Numbered from the stretch's first letter, positions 1 to 6,951 are shown. The stretch: DNA of 13,623 nucleotides from Deltaproteobacteria bacterium (GCA_012271025.1 JAAXHF010000110.1:1-13623), one strand, 5' to 3'. Made by a program: numbers and translations. Notes: generated by a model not told the origin, from the letters alone.

Positions 1-48
1 CTGCTCGAAGGCTTGCGCGAGGCCATCAGCGGGCGCCACGTTGCCTGA
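1..48 (+). CDS. C-terminal tail of a plus-strand gene (partial)
   Basis: Frame 1 reads LLEGLREAISGRHVA and ends at a TGA at 46-48. The tail is helical and polar, as many enzyme C-termini are, but 15 residues do not identify a family. If real, this gene converges on the minus-strand genes, and the strong stem-loop 50 nt downstream (98-127) lies between them. It is equally possible that this is a chance open stretch at the window edge. Confidence 0.35.
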   Translation: MLEGLREAISGRHVA

Positions 49-97
49 GCCGTAGGCAGCGGCCAGACTCCCCACAGAATTTCCAGAGACCAAGGCA

Positions 98-127
98 GTC
101 GAGGCGGGTTTCAAACCCGCCCCCGAC
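98..127. other. Strong stem-loop between convergent genes
   Basis: GGCGGGTTT and AAACCCGCC form a perfect 9-bp stem around a single base, and an outer GTCG/CGAC pairing extends it with a small bulge. There is no T-run on either side, so it is not a standard intrinsic terminator. It could still protect 3' ends or end transcription by another route, lying between the plus-strand gene tail and the minus-strand small gene. Confidence 0.5.
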
Positions 128-133
128 AGTGAA

Positions 134-173
134 GCGCCCCGGGGAAATCAGGAGGGTGACTCCCCGGGGCAAA
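134..173. repeat. GCCCCGGGG hairpin repeat, copy 1 (3' flank of small gene)
   Basis: On the plus strand GCGCCCCGGGG is followed by a 17-nt loop and then CCCCGGGGCAAA. The arms form a 9-bp stem (136-144 with 162-170). A second copy with the same arms and a different loop lies at 472-510, in the same orientation, on the other side of the small gene at 216-413. The similarity continues outward to a GGCAGGA/AGCAGGA motif. The pair therefore flanks the gene as direct repeats. It is probably a dispersed intergenic repeat; its function is unknown. Confidence 0.6.
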
Positions 174-215
174 TGGCAGGAGCACCGATATTCTCCTACC
201 ACACTGGTGGTCCGG

Positions 216-413
216 CTAGCGGCCGGTGACCGTCATTTTTGTGTAACGCGGCCCTTGGATGGTCAGCTGGGCGGTCTTGCTCAGGCTCGCCAGCGTGTTC
301 AACTCCTTGGTTGTCAGTTCCAGCACGACAGTGCCGATCTTGAGATGGACGTGCTTTTCGGGACAGACCCACAGGCTGAACGGATGGGTGCGCGCTTTCC
401 AGACGGTGAGCAT
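216..413 (-). CDS. Small Cys/His protein, paralog of the 11519-11728 product
   Basis: A 65-aa soluble protein that I cannot assign to a named family. I chose the ATG at 413 because GGGAGGAA lies 8 nt upstream and because the protein then aligns end to end with its paralog. From Trp5 the two align without gaps for 48 residues with 16 identities, including W, R, C, E, HL, G, T, E, LA, L, TA and I. Cys17, His21 and His23 form CxxxHxH, where the paralog has CxxxCxH; such a Cys/His swap suggests a metal or heme ligand. The pattern beyond it suggests beta strands (VHLKIGTVVLEL) then a helix (TKELNTLASLSKTA). It is the only gene after the second Fur-type promoter (748-776), with a leader of about 330 nt. 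Existence is well supported by the paralogy; function is unknown. Confidence 0.75.
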   Translation of the reverse strand: MLTVWKARTHPFSLWVCPEKHVHLKIGTVVLELTTKELNTLASLSKTAQLTIQGPRYTKMTVTGR

Positions 414-471
414 AGCGAATTCCTCCCGAGTCAGACGGACACTGGAAAAGGCTGACCCACGGGACACGAGG

Positions 472-510
472 GCGCCCCGGGGGATGGGGGGGGGATGTCC
501 CCCGGGGCAA
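472..510. repeat. GCCCCGGGG hairpin repeat, copy 2 (5' flank of small gene)
   Basis: GCCCCGGGGG (474-483) pairs with CCCCCGGGGC (499-508) around a 15-nt loop that includes a run of nine or more G. It is a direct repeat of the element at 134-173. It sits about 60 nt upstream of the small gene's start, so it would fold in that gene's leader RNA. Confidence 0.6.
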
Positions 511-534
511 CAGCAGGAAGGAGGGTTCCTACTG
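511..534. repeat. Leader hairpin repeat with CCCTCC loop, copy a
   Basis: On the minus strand CAGTAGGAA and TTCCTGCTG form a 9-bp stem with one G-U pair around CCCTCC. The unit recurs at 577-601. The loop and the start of the right arm (CCCTCCTT) are complementary to a Shine-Dalgarno sequence. Confidence 0.55.
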
Positions 535-547
535 ATAAGGGATGCCC

Positions 548-570
548 CAAGGGTAGGGCAGGGACCCTTG
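548..570. repeat. Inverted repeat CAAGGGT/ACCCTTG
   Basis: A 7-bp stem around a 9-nt loop, lying between the two CCCTCC hairpins. With its neighbours it makes the leader a chain of at least four hairpins, which points to a composite intergenic repeat. Confidence 0.5.
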
Positions 571-576
571 AGGCGA

Positions 577-601
577 CAGCAGGAAGGAGGGGTTTCCGCT
601 G
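577..601. repeat. Leader hairpin repeat with CCCTCC loop, copy b
   Basis: On the minus strand CAGCGGAA pairs with TTCC..GCTG around a C-rich CCCTCC loop. It shares most of its bases with the copy at 511-534, including CCTCCTTCCTGCTGT. The stem changes between copies (TA to CG) sit where pairing is largely kept. Confidence 0.55.
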
Positions 602-631
602 AAAACTGATGTCTGGGGCCGGTCGGCGACC

Positions 632-699
632 ATAAAGAAGCCCGTCAGGACGCACGCTGTCACCATCCTTTCGGGCTCTAGGCTTACGGCCACTGGCCT
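632..699 (-). ncRNA. Fur-linked structured RNA element, copy B
   Basis: The minus-strand element starts AGGCCAGTGGCCGTAAGCC and runs 60 nt to GGGC at 640, followed by TTCTTTAT. It matches copy A (8045-8111) at 47 of 60 positions without gaps, and at 36 of the first 40. The terminal hairpin spans 640-676 (GCCCG with CGGGC, then AGGA with TCCT across a 2x2 internal loop). The T-tract is interrupted, so this terminator should be weaker than copy A. It lies about 65 nt after the expected start from the Fur-box promoter. It could be the 3' end of an sRNA of about 110 nt or a leaky attenuator before the small gene. Confidence 0.6.
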
Positions 700-725
700 C
701 TGTATGTCGTTGAGCGTTTTCTCAG

Positions 726-748
726 TTGAATTTGATTATCAATTTCAA
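726..748. promoter_or_regulatory. Fur box B
   Basis: TTGAATTTGAT, one base, then ATCAATTTCAA: an inverted repeat matching at 10 of 11 positions per arm, widened by AGTTGAA/TTCAACT. The 23 bases are identical to those at 8160-8182. The core GATAATC with flanking AT-rich arms fits the Fur consensus built from GATAAT units. It overlaps the end of the -10 and covers the expected start site, the position of a classical repressor site. Confidence 0.8.
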
Positions 749-776
749 CTGTATTCTTCATAGAGCGGTCTGTCAA
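748..776 (-). promoter_or_regulatory. Sigma-70-type promoter under Fur box B
   Basis: On the minus strand TTGACA (771-776), a 17-bp spacer and TACAGT (748-753). The -35 is a perfect consensus and the spacing is ideal. It reads away from the PepSY gene and towards the small gene at 413. Confidence 0.7.
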
Positions 777-809
777 GAGCCGGGAGCATTTTTTTGCGCA
801 AAACTTTTC

Positions 810-1349
810 CTACACGCCGAAGGCCAGCAGCACGAACAGGGCCAGCCCGCCAAGGCCGGTGACAATGGTTCGTGTCCTCAGCCCGGGCGAAGACAGTCCG
901 AGCCGCAGGCCGCTGAAGACAATGCACAACACGCCGACCGCCAGAATCTTCTGGAAATCCTTGAACAGCAGAGGGCCATGACCCTTGTGGAGTTCGATCA
1001 GGCACTTCTGCAAGTCGGGCACCTGCCGTGTGACCTCCAGCGTGTCGCCGGCCAGCGCAATCTCATAGTAGGTCCGCGAGGTTGGGCGGGTCAGCAGACG
1101 ATCGCTGCTCTTCCTCACATATTCAAACTCGTGCACGATGCCGAGCTGGCGCAGCAGAGCCCGCACGTCAGCCTCAACAGAGGGGGAGTCCAGGTCGATG
1201 ACCGTTCCGGCCGGGACGCTCACCGGCGTGCTGCTCAGCGTTCCCGTGATCCCTATGAGGTACAGCCCGCCCGAAATGGCCATCACCAACAGGCAGGGCG
1301 CCAAGAACGCCGCCAGGTACAGGTGGAGGTTGATCCACAGGTTTCGCAT
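810..1349 (-). CDS. Short PepSY-associated inner-membrane protein
   Basis: A 179-aa protein related to PepSY-TM/PiuB-type membrane proteins, which are common in siderophore operons and are proposed to act in ferric-siderophore reduction or processing. TM1 spans about residues 8-34 (HLYLAAFLAPCLLVMAISGG); a soluble stretch follows, about 40-125; TM2 is about 132-152 and TM3 about 161-177. His121 and His124 in LHKGHG lie just before TM2, where heme-binding PepSY proteins often carry histidines. It is much shorter than PiuB (about 400-500 aa) but looks complete, because the motif order is intact and the stop follows the last TM. The ATG at 1349 has CGGAG upstream. It is the last gene of the exbB-to-PepSY operon, 65 nt after piuC. 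The role is inferred from family and neighbours only. Confidence 0.75.
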   Translation of the reverse strand: MRNLWINLHLYLAAFLAPCLLVMAISGGLYLIGITGTLSSTPVSVPAGTVIDLDSPSVEADVRALLRQLGIVHEFEYVRKSSDRLLTRPTSRTYYEIALAGDTLEVTRQVPDLQKCLIELHKGHGPLLFKDFQKILAVGVLCIVFSGLRLGLSSPGLRTRTIVTGLGGLALFVLLAFGV

Positions 1350-1414
1350 ACAAGACTCCGGGTTTCAGCGCTTCCTCATGGGTCGTAAGGCACCGCTCTC
1401 AGCGGCCGGGACGT

Positions 1415-2098
1415 TCAGACTTCCGCCCACATCCTGACCAGGTTGTGGTACACCCCGGTCAGCCGCTGCACTTCCTGATCCGTGCCGCCCCGTTTCCGAG
1501 TCAGCGCCTGAATGCTCTGGTCCAGATCAAACAGCAGCGCCCGCCGGTGGCTATCACGAACCATGCTTTGTATCCAGACCAGTGCGCATATTCTGATACC
1601 ACGCGTCACCGGGGCGACGCGATGCAGGCTGCCGGACGGGTAGAGGATCATGTCGCCGGCGTCGAGCTTGATCTCTTGTGCGCCATAAGGCGTCTCAATG
1701 CTGAGTTCCCCGCCGTCGTATTCGTCGGGACGGCTGAGGAAGAGCGTGGCCGACAGGTCGGTTCGCAGAATCCGGTCCGGGTCGCCGGTCGGCATCACGG
1801 CGTTGTCTACATGTGTACCGTAGCGGTGACCGGCGCAGTAGCGGCTGAATTGCGGGGACAGGATTCTGTGGGGCAGGGCTGCAGACACAAACAGCTGGTG
1901 CTGTCCCAAGAGCGTCAGCAGGAACTGGCGCAGCTCGGCCGCCGGCTCGGAGCGGTCGTCAAGCTGCTGATTCCGTTTGACGCTGCTGGCCTGTAAGCCC
2001 GCCGTTCGTTTGCCGTCGAGCCACGGCCCGAGGCGCAGAGTTTCCCGAAAGTGGCGAAGGTGGTCCTTGGTCAGAACCGTGTGGAGAGGAATGAGCAT
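1415..2098 (-). CDS. piuC: PKHD-type Fe(II)/2-oxoglutarate dioxygenase, PiuC/YbiX family
   Basis: A 227-aa cytoplasmic oxygenase, close to the usual 225-227 aa of E. coli YbiX and Pseudomonas PiuC. The iron ligands are visible as His96-x-Asp98 (YGTHVD) and His159 (GSLHRV), with the 2-oxoglutarate-binding Arg in TRGIR (166 or 169). The family tail VWIQSMVRD is present. The physiological substrate of the family is not established. It is linked to catecholate uptake because ybiX lies next to fiu in E. coli and piuC next to piuA in Pseudomonas. Here it lies downstream of a Fiu-like receptor, with a flavin dehydrogenase inserted between them. The gap to the dehydrogenase gene is only 3 nt, so cotranscription is very likely. 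Identification is confident; the reaction is not. Confidence 0.93.
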   Translation of the reverse strand: MLIPLHTVLTKDHLRHFRETLRLGPWLDGKRTAGLQASSVKRNQQLDDRSEPAAELRQFLLTLLGQHQLFVSAALPHRILSPQFSRYCAGHRYGTHVDNAVMPTGDPDRILRTDLSATLFLSRPDEYDGGELSIETPYGAQEIKLDAGDMILYPSGSLHRVAPVTRGIRICALVWIQSMVRDSHRRALLFDLDQSIQALTRKRGGTDQEVQRLTGVYHNLVRMWAEV

Positions 2099-2101
2099 GG
2101 T

Positions 2102-3232
2102 CTAGTCGAGTTCGGTCCGCGCTTTGCTCGGATAGAGAGCGTCCGTGGTGATATGTGACAGCGTCGGGCAGCCGCTCAAAGCCATCGTCACCTCCAGTTC
2201 CTCCCGCAGGAGGCGCAGCATGTGGGCCACACCCAGCGCACCCGCAACCGCAAGGGCATATACCTGTGGTCTGCCGACGAGGACCGCGTTGGCGCCCAAG
2301 GCCAGCGCCTTGAAGACATCAGTCCCCCGGCGTATGCCGCTGTCGAGCAGGACCAGAAAATCAGGACCCAGCGCCGCCCGCACGGCAGGTAAAGCACTGA
2401 TGCTGGCCGGCAGGCCGTCCAGTGTCCGGCCGCCATGATTCGACACCACTACCCCGGCCAGCCCCATGTCGGCGACGCGTACGGCGTCGGTCGGATGGAG
2501 GATGCCTTTCACAATGATGGGCAGGGCAGTCTGCTGACGCAGCCAGGCGAGGTCGGCCCAGGTCGGGGCGCTGGTCATCAGCCCCTGAAACACGATGCTG
2601 TGCTCGGCCCCCAGGCTGGGCGGGCTGGACTGGGGCAGGTCGTGCAGGTTCACCGCCTGGACCTGCTGTGGCAGGGTAAATCCTGCGCGTTGGGCACGGT
2701 TGCGTAAGCCGTTGATTGGCGCGTCAACCGTGACGACCAGTGCGGTATAGCCGGCCGCCTCGGCCCGTCGCAACAGCGACAGCGTTCCCTCCCGCGAGTC
2801 TTGCACATACAGCTGGAACCATTTGTTCCCGCTCAGCTCTGCCGCAATGGCCTCCAGCGAAACCGAGGCCATGGTGCTGGCGATATATCCCGCTTGCAGG
2901 GCGTCTGCCGCCTGGGCCGTCGCCCGCTCACCGTCGGGGTGAACCAGTTTCTGGTAGGCCACCGGAGCCAACAGTACGGGGTGACGAAACGGCGCGCCGA
3001 GCAGGGTCAGCGCCGTGGTGCCGCCCGTGCAGTCGCTCAGCACTCGGCTGAACAGCTCTATGCGGTCAAACGCGCGCCGATTGTTGTGCAGGGTGAGTTC
3101 ATCGGCGCCGCCCCCGGCGATATACGCGTAGATGTCGCGTGGGACGAAATCCTTTGCCAGACGCTCGTAGTCCGAGACGCACACCAGCTCGGACGGGATG
3201 CGGGTGAGCTTGGGCCGTTTGGCAGGCTTCAT
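2102..3232 (-). CDS. FMN-dependent alpha-hydroxy-acid dehydrogenase/oxidase
   Basis: A 376-aa TIM-barrel flavoenzyme of the glycolate oxidase/lactate dehydrogenase (LldD)/lactate oxidase family, which oxidises L-2-hydroxy acids to 2-keto acids. Active-site residues fit the family: Tyr37 (YIAGGG), Tyr142 (QLYV), Asp170 (TVDAP), Lys242 (IVKG), catalytic His266 and Arg269 (SNHGGR), and the phosphate-binding DSGIRRG and GRP segments. No signal peptide or membrane anchor is seen, so it should be soluble. The substrate (lactate, glycolate, mandelate or other) cannot be read from sequence. Its place between a siderophore receptor and piuC is the odd part: it might act on an alpha-hydroxy acid released from, or part of, a siderophore, or supply a keto acid or peroxide. 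That is inference. A 60-nt gap with a hairpin separates it from the receptor gene. Confidence 0.9.
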   Translation of the reverse strand: MKPAKRPKLTRIPSELVCVSDYERLAKDFVPRDIYAYIAGGGADELTLHNNRRAFDRIELFSRVLSDCTGGTTALTLLGAPFRHPVLLAPVAYQKLVHPDGERATAQAADALQAGYIASTMASVSLEAIAAELSGNKWFQLYVQDSREGTLSLLRRAEAAGYTALVVTVDAPINGLRNRAQRAGFTLPQQVQAVNLHDLPQSSPPSLGAEHSIVFQGLMTSAPTWADLAWLRQQTALPIIVKGILHPTDAVRVADMGLAGVVVSNHGGRTLDGLPASISALPAVRAALGPDFLVLLDSGIRRGTDVFKALALGANAVLVGRPQVYALAVAGALGVAHMLRLLREELEVTMALSGCPTLSHITTDALYPSKARTELD

Positions 3233-3248
3233 ACACCGCTCCTGGTAT

Positions 3249-3267
3249 GAGGCGGCTGAGCCGCCTC
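3249..3267. other. Intergenic stem-loop after the receptor gene
   Basis: GAGGCGGCT and AGCCGCCTC form a perfect 9-bp stem around one base. No T-run follows. It lies between the receptor stop and the dehydrogenase start. The likely role is to stabilise the upstream mRNA 3' end or lower expression of the downstream genes, as intercistronic hairpins often do. Confidence 0.5.
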
Positions 3268-3292
3268 GGGCTCACGCCGGTCTCGACAGCTG

Positions 3293-5644
3293 CTAAAAGC
3301 TGTAGGTGAGCGCCAGCTTGGCGTTGCGCGCGTCGCCGATATACACAAACGAGCCGCTGCGGTAGCCGGCCAGATAGTAGTCTTCATTGGTGACATTGCC
3401 GATGTTGAGACGCAGGCCGATCCGTTCGGTAATCTTATAGTTGGCAAACAGGTCCAGCACCGTATAGCCGGGGACCTTGTACGTATACTTGCCGACCTCC
3501 GCGTCGTAGCCGGCCGCCGAATCCGGCTGGCCGGTGTACATCTTGCTCTGGTAGGTCACGATAGCGCCGACCGACAGCGCCGGGAGATACGGCACCCGGT
3601 AGCGGAGTTGGGCGAAGACGCCCTCGTTGGCGAAGTTGCTCAGCCGCTTGCCGACGTTGAGTCGAGTGTGAGAATCGCGGACTTCCGATTCCATGATCGC
3701 CGCTGCAACGAAAAAGCTCAGGTCCTCGGTCAGGTTCCCGACGACCGAGAATTCCAGCCCTCTGACCCGGTTCTTGCCGGTGTTGAGCGTGCCCAGCGCC
3801 TCGTAATCGTCGCCCACGTTTTCCATCACGTCGTCTTTGGTGACCTGAAAGGCTGCGGCCGTCAGCAGCAGTGTGTCGCTCAGCAGGTTCCATTTGGTGC
3901 CGAGTTCCAGGTTTTCGGTAAACTCGGGCTTGCTGTCCCGGACCTGATTCGGCAGGCCGCAGATCCCGCCGTAGCCGCAGTTGCCGCCCAGGTCCGACTC
4001 GCCGCCGTTGATGTTGCTGGACGTGGACCACGAGAAATAGACGTTGCCCCAGTTCTTGAAGGCGTAGACCAGCCCGGCATGGCCGTTCCACAGCAGGTCG
4101 GAATAGGTGTAGTCGGTGGTTTCGCCACGCCGGATGACGGTGTTGCCGTAATCAAAGTAATCGGCGCGCACTCCCAGGAAGGTGGAAAACCCGTACGCCA
4201 GATCAACCGTGTCCATCAGATAGACCGACGTGGTCTCAATGGAATAGTCGGAATCGAAAGCGCCCTTGGTGATGTCCAGGTCCATGAAGCTGTTCAGGTT
4301 GGCGGTCAGCTGGCCGGGGCTGTCATACATGCAGTAACTGTCGGGGCGGCTGTAGAGTTGGCCTCGCCACACTCCCTCGACATCGCAGTTCGGCGTTCCT
4401 CCGGGAGTCACATTGTATCGACCGTTGAGCACATTGTGTTCCGAGTACTCAAGGCCCAACAGCAAGCCGTGCTGCGTGAAGCCCAGATTGGTGTCCAGAT
4501 AGACGTTGATTTGATTGGAGATATAGTCCACCTCCTGCCAGCCGTCTTTCTGACTCAACCTGAAGCCGGGGGTATCGGTGCCAGCCAGTTTCCAGAAGAA
4601 ACTGGTTCCGGTGAGTACATAGCCGTTGTCGGTGAAACCGTAGCGGGTGGCGTTTTCTACCCGGAAATTCTCGCTGAACTCATAGCCGGTGCGGAACGTG
4701 AAGGTGTGGACTTCTGACTTCAGAAAGTCGCGGCCCTTTTGCAGGTAGACCGGAATGTTCTTGATCGGATCGCCGAACTGCTCAATCTGGGTGCCGAGGT
4801 CCGGGTCGTCCTTGGCGTCGAGAAAGTAGTAATCGAAGGAAAAGTAGAATGTGTTGTTCGCGGGGTCATATCTGCCGGACAGCGCCGCGCCACGGCGCAG
4901 GCGTTCGGCGGGCGCTCGGTCGGGCACTTCTTCGTCGGCGTACAGCAGGTTGGCGCGGACGGCCAGCTCATCGGTGATGCGTTTATTGACGTCCAGATGG
5001 ACGCGGTAATACTCGTCGGTGCCCGGACCGCCCTGGAACTTGATGAAATCATACTCGCTGCTGGCCTGCTTGGTGATGCCGTTGATGGCGCCCCCGGTCG
5101 AGCCGCGCCCGGCAAAGGTCGAGCTGGGTCCTTTGGTGATTTCGACCTGTTCCAGCGCGAAGCTCTCGCGAATCGTCATGCCGGGGTCGCGCAAGCCGTC
5201 CACGAACACATCGCTGCGGGCCTCGTGACCGCGAATGATATAGCGGTCGCCAAAGGCGTTGCCGCCTTCTCCGGTACCCAGGGTGATGCCCGGCTGGGCG
5301 GCGAGTATCTCGCGCAAGTCCGACTTGCCCGAGTCTTCGATCTGGGTTTGGGTCAGCACGCTCATGGTCGCAGGCGTATCGGCAACTTCCTTGAGACGGC
5401 GCGGGTCGCCCGAAATACGCGCCTTATACGGCACGCCGGGCTCGGCGTAGGGGTTGGTGTCAATCGTCCGATCCTGGATTTGCAGCGTGTCCAACTGGAC
5501 CTGCTCCTCGTCCTGGGTGTCCTGGGCCGAGGCCGAACCGCCCAGCATAACCGCCGAAATACTCAGCGCTATGGCGTTGCTGGTCAGGTTGGAGGCGGTC
5601 GGCCGTCGGAGTTCGACCGGCTCTTTCAGCTGTGATTGCTTCAT
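3293..5644 (-). CDS. TonB-dependent outer-membrane receptor, Fiu-like catecholate siderophore type
   Basis: A 783-aa outer-membrane gated porin that would import a ferric siderophore using TonB energy. A signal peptide ends near residue 40 (SASA before QDTQ), followed by a possible TonB box (DTLQI, 52-56). The plug domain carries Fiu-family signatures: ADTPATMSVLT, YIIRGHEARSDVFVDGLRDPG and QVEITKGPSS. The C-terminus ends in LALTYSF, with the terminal aromatic needed for barrel insertion. Extracellular-loop cysteine pairs (NCDVEG..SYCMY and NCGYGGIC) may form disulfides. AAAGGAG lies before the ATG at 5644. It follows tonB by 25 nt. Resemblance to Fiu, plus downstream piuC, favours catecholate or monomeric catechol complexes. 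I see no FRAP/NPNL heme-receptor signature, although the adjacent ABC importer looks heme-type. Confidence 0.92.
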   Translation of the reverse strand: MKQSQLKEPVELRRPTASNLTSNAIALSISAVMLGGSASAQDTQDEEQVQLDTLQIQDRTIDTNPYAEPGVPYKARISGDPRRLKEVADTPATMSVLTQTQIEDSGKSDLREILAAQPGITLGTGEGGNAFGDRYIIRGHEARSDVFVDGLRDPGMTIRESFALEQVEITKGPSSTFAGRGSTGGAINGITKQASSEYDFIKFQGGPGTDEYYRVHLDVNKRITDELAVRANLLYADEEVPDRAPAERLRRGAALSGRYDPANNTFYFSFDYYFLDAKDDPDLGTQIEQFGDPIKNIPVYLQKGRDFLKSEVHTFTFRTGYEFSENFRVENATRYGFTDNGYVLTGTSFFWKLAGTDTPGFRLSQKDGWQEVDYISNQINVYLDTNLGFTQHGLLLGLEYSEHNVLNGRYNVTPGGTPNCDVEGVWRGQLYSRPDSYCMYDSPGQLTANLNSFMDLDITKGAFDSDYSIETTSVYLMDTVDLAYGFSTFLGVRADYFDYGNTVIRRGETTDYTYSDLLWNGHAGLVYAFKNWGNVYFSWSTSSNINGGESDLGGNCGYGGICGLPNQVRDSKPEFTENLELGTKWNLLSDTLLLTAAAFQVTKDDVMENVGDDYEALGTLNTGKNRVRGLEFSVVGNLTEDLSFFVAAAIMESEVRDSHTRLNVGKRLSNFANEGVFAQLRYRVPYLPALSVGAIVTYQSKMYTGQPDSAAGYDAEVGKYTYKVPGYTVLDLFANYKITERIGLRLNIGNVTNEDYYLAGYRSGSFVYIGDARNAKLALTYSF

Positions 5645-5669
5645 GATTTGCTCCTTTCGCGTTCAGGCG

Positions 5670-6542
5670 TTACTCCGTGACCAGCGAATACTCGACCGGC
5701 ACGGCAAGATTCAGGCGTTGCTGGGGCATGGACTCCGGCATGGGGGGCAGCGGGCTGGCCCGGTCCAGCATGTCGAGCGCGGCCCGGTCCAACAACGGAT
5801 AGCCCGAGCTGTGTTGCACGCTGGAGGCGAGCACGGCGCCGCTGCGGTCAATCGTGAATGCCACCACGACCACTCCCTGCTGTTTTCTCTTCTTCACCGC
5901 CGCAGGGTAGTCCTTGTACTGGTTCAGCCAGGCAATGAGGGCACTGAAATAGCTGCTCGGGTCTCCAGCCTTCCCGCCGAATCTCCGGCTGTATCCCCTG
6001 CCGGTCGCACGGGCCGCCGTCCGCAGAGTGGATCGCTGCTCGGTCCGGGGCGCCTCGGTCGTGCCGGGCGTGTGTGCGGGTTTTTGCTCGGGCGCGGGCT
6101 GCGGCGGACTCTCGGCCGAGGACTCGCTGGCCGGCGGCGGCGCCTCGACGGGCGGCTCTTCGACCGCCGCCCGTTTTTCAGCCTGGATATGTTCGGTCTC
6201 GGGTACGGGGACCGGTTCGATTTTTGCCAGGCGAGGTTCGACGGTCGGGGGTGGCGCCACCACCGGCTCCGGTGCTGGCGCTTCCTCCGGGATATCTTCC
6301 TGGGCTGTGTCTGTCTGTCCGAGGTCCGGCACCGGCTCGGGCGCGGGGGTGTCGGCGTGTGTCTCGGTCAGCTCTGTGTACGAACCCATGCTGCCCAGAC
6401 CGATCTCAAGGCCCCCCTCACCCGCATGGCTGGCACCGCTCGGTGCGATGCGCTCGGGAGCCAGGGCGATATAGGCGTAGGCGCCGGCAAGATGAATGGA
6501 CACGGCCATGACGAACGCCAGGAACCAGTATGACTTGTCCAT
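5670..6542 (-). CDS. tonB: TonB energy-transducing protein
   Basis: A 290-aa periplasm-spanning protein linking the ExbB/ExbD motor to the outer-membrane receptor. One N-terminal TM (about 5-28, SYWFLAFVMAVSIHLAGAYAY) carries His17, a TonB-type membrane histidine. A long Pro/Glu-rich region (about 65-170, many PAPEP, PPPT and PVEAPPP units) would bridge the periplasm. The C-terminal domain has YFSALIAWLNQYKDYPAAVK and the GVVVVAFTIDRSGAVL..S..LDRAALDML signature. It lies 10 nt after the second exbD and 25 nt before the receptor gene, so it is probably dedicated to that receptor, though it could serve others. Confidence 0.93.
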   Translation of the reverse strand: MDKSYWFLAFVMAVSIHLAGAYAYIALAPERIAPSGASHAGEGGLEIGLGSMGSYTELTETHADTPAPEPVPDLGQTDTAQEDIPEEAPAPEPVVAPPPTVEPRLAKIEPVPVPETEHIQAEKRAAVEEPPVEAPPPASESSAESPPQPAPEQKPAHTPGTTEAPRTEQRSTLRTAARATGRGYSRRFGGKAGDPSSYFSALIAWLNQYKDYPAAVKKRKQQGVVVVAFTIDRSGAVLASSVQHSSGYPLLDRAALDMLDRASPLPPMPESMPQQRLNLAVPVEYSLVTE

Positions 6543-6552
6543 GGATCGTCCT

Positions 6553-6951
6553 CTATGTGGTGTCGGCGGTATTCAGGCTGTACAGGGTCACGGTCGTTAT
6601 CCCCTGAGCCCGCAGGACATCGAGCACGCCGTCGAGCGACCCGGCGGTCACGTCTCTGTCCGCTCTCAACACAATCGTTTTTTCAGCCGTGGTGGCTTGC
6701 AGCGCGGCTCCCAGGGCTTCGAGCCCGGTCTGCTCGCCGTTCAGCCACAGCCGGTTGTGGGGATCGAGCGCCAGGGTGATCTCGTGCCGTTCAATCGGCC
6801 TGTCGCTGTCAGACACCGGCAGTTGAATCTCCGGCGTGTTGGCCTGCTGTCCGGCGATCAGGAAAAAGATCAGCAGCAGCAGGACGATGTTGATCAGCGG
6901 GATCATGTTGAGATCCCGGCTGGGGCGCGGTTTGGCCAAAGCGTCGAACAT
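6553..6951 (-). CDS. exbD: ExbD-like protein 2, with Asn at the conserved membrane Asp
   Basis: A 132-aa ExbD/TolR-family protein: a short cytoplasmic N-terminus, one TM (about 17-34, IPLINIVLLLLIFFLIAG) and a periplasmic domain with the usual VLRADRDV and LDVLRAQGI elements. The position that is Asp in ExbD (Asp25 in E. coli; PLIDV context) is Asn21 here, encoded by AAC at 6889-6891. That Asp is required for proton coupling in characterised ExbD. The neighbouring ExbD (6964-7365) keeps it. This protein may therefore pair with the Asp-bearing one in a mixed dimer. The context PLINIV is otherwise intact, so it is not a decayed gene. It lies 12 nt after exbD 1 and 10 nt before tonB. Confidence 0.9.
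   Translation of the reverse strand: MFDALAKPRPSRDLNMIPLINIVLLLLIFFLIAGQQANTPEIQLPVSDSDRPIERHEITLALDPHNRLWLNGEQTGLEALGAALQATTAEKTIVLRADRDVTAGSLDGVLDVLRAQGITTVTLYSLNTADTT

Noticed and set aside
400..640. CRISPR array or tandem satellite in the repeat-rich leader
   Set aside because: There are only two copies of each unit, with unequal spacing and hairpin form, and no cas genes.
431..655. A Pro/Leu-rich 74-codon ORF with repeated LLPAVA units, resembling a peptide precursor
   Set aside because: The repeats come from DNA hairpin repeats in the leader, the start is a GTG inside the terminator hairpin with no ribosome site, and no processing genes are nearby.
784..806. TTTTGCGCAAAA followed by A/T runs as a terminator for the PepSY operon
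   Set aside because: The possible stem is too short (about 4-5 bp) and the run after it on the minus strand is A, not T.
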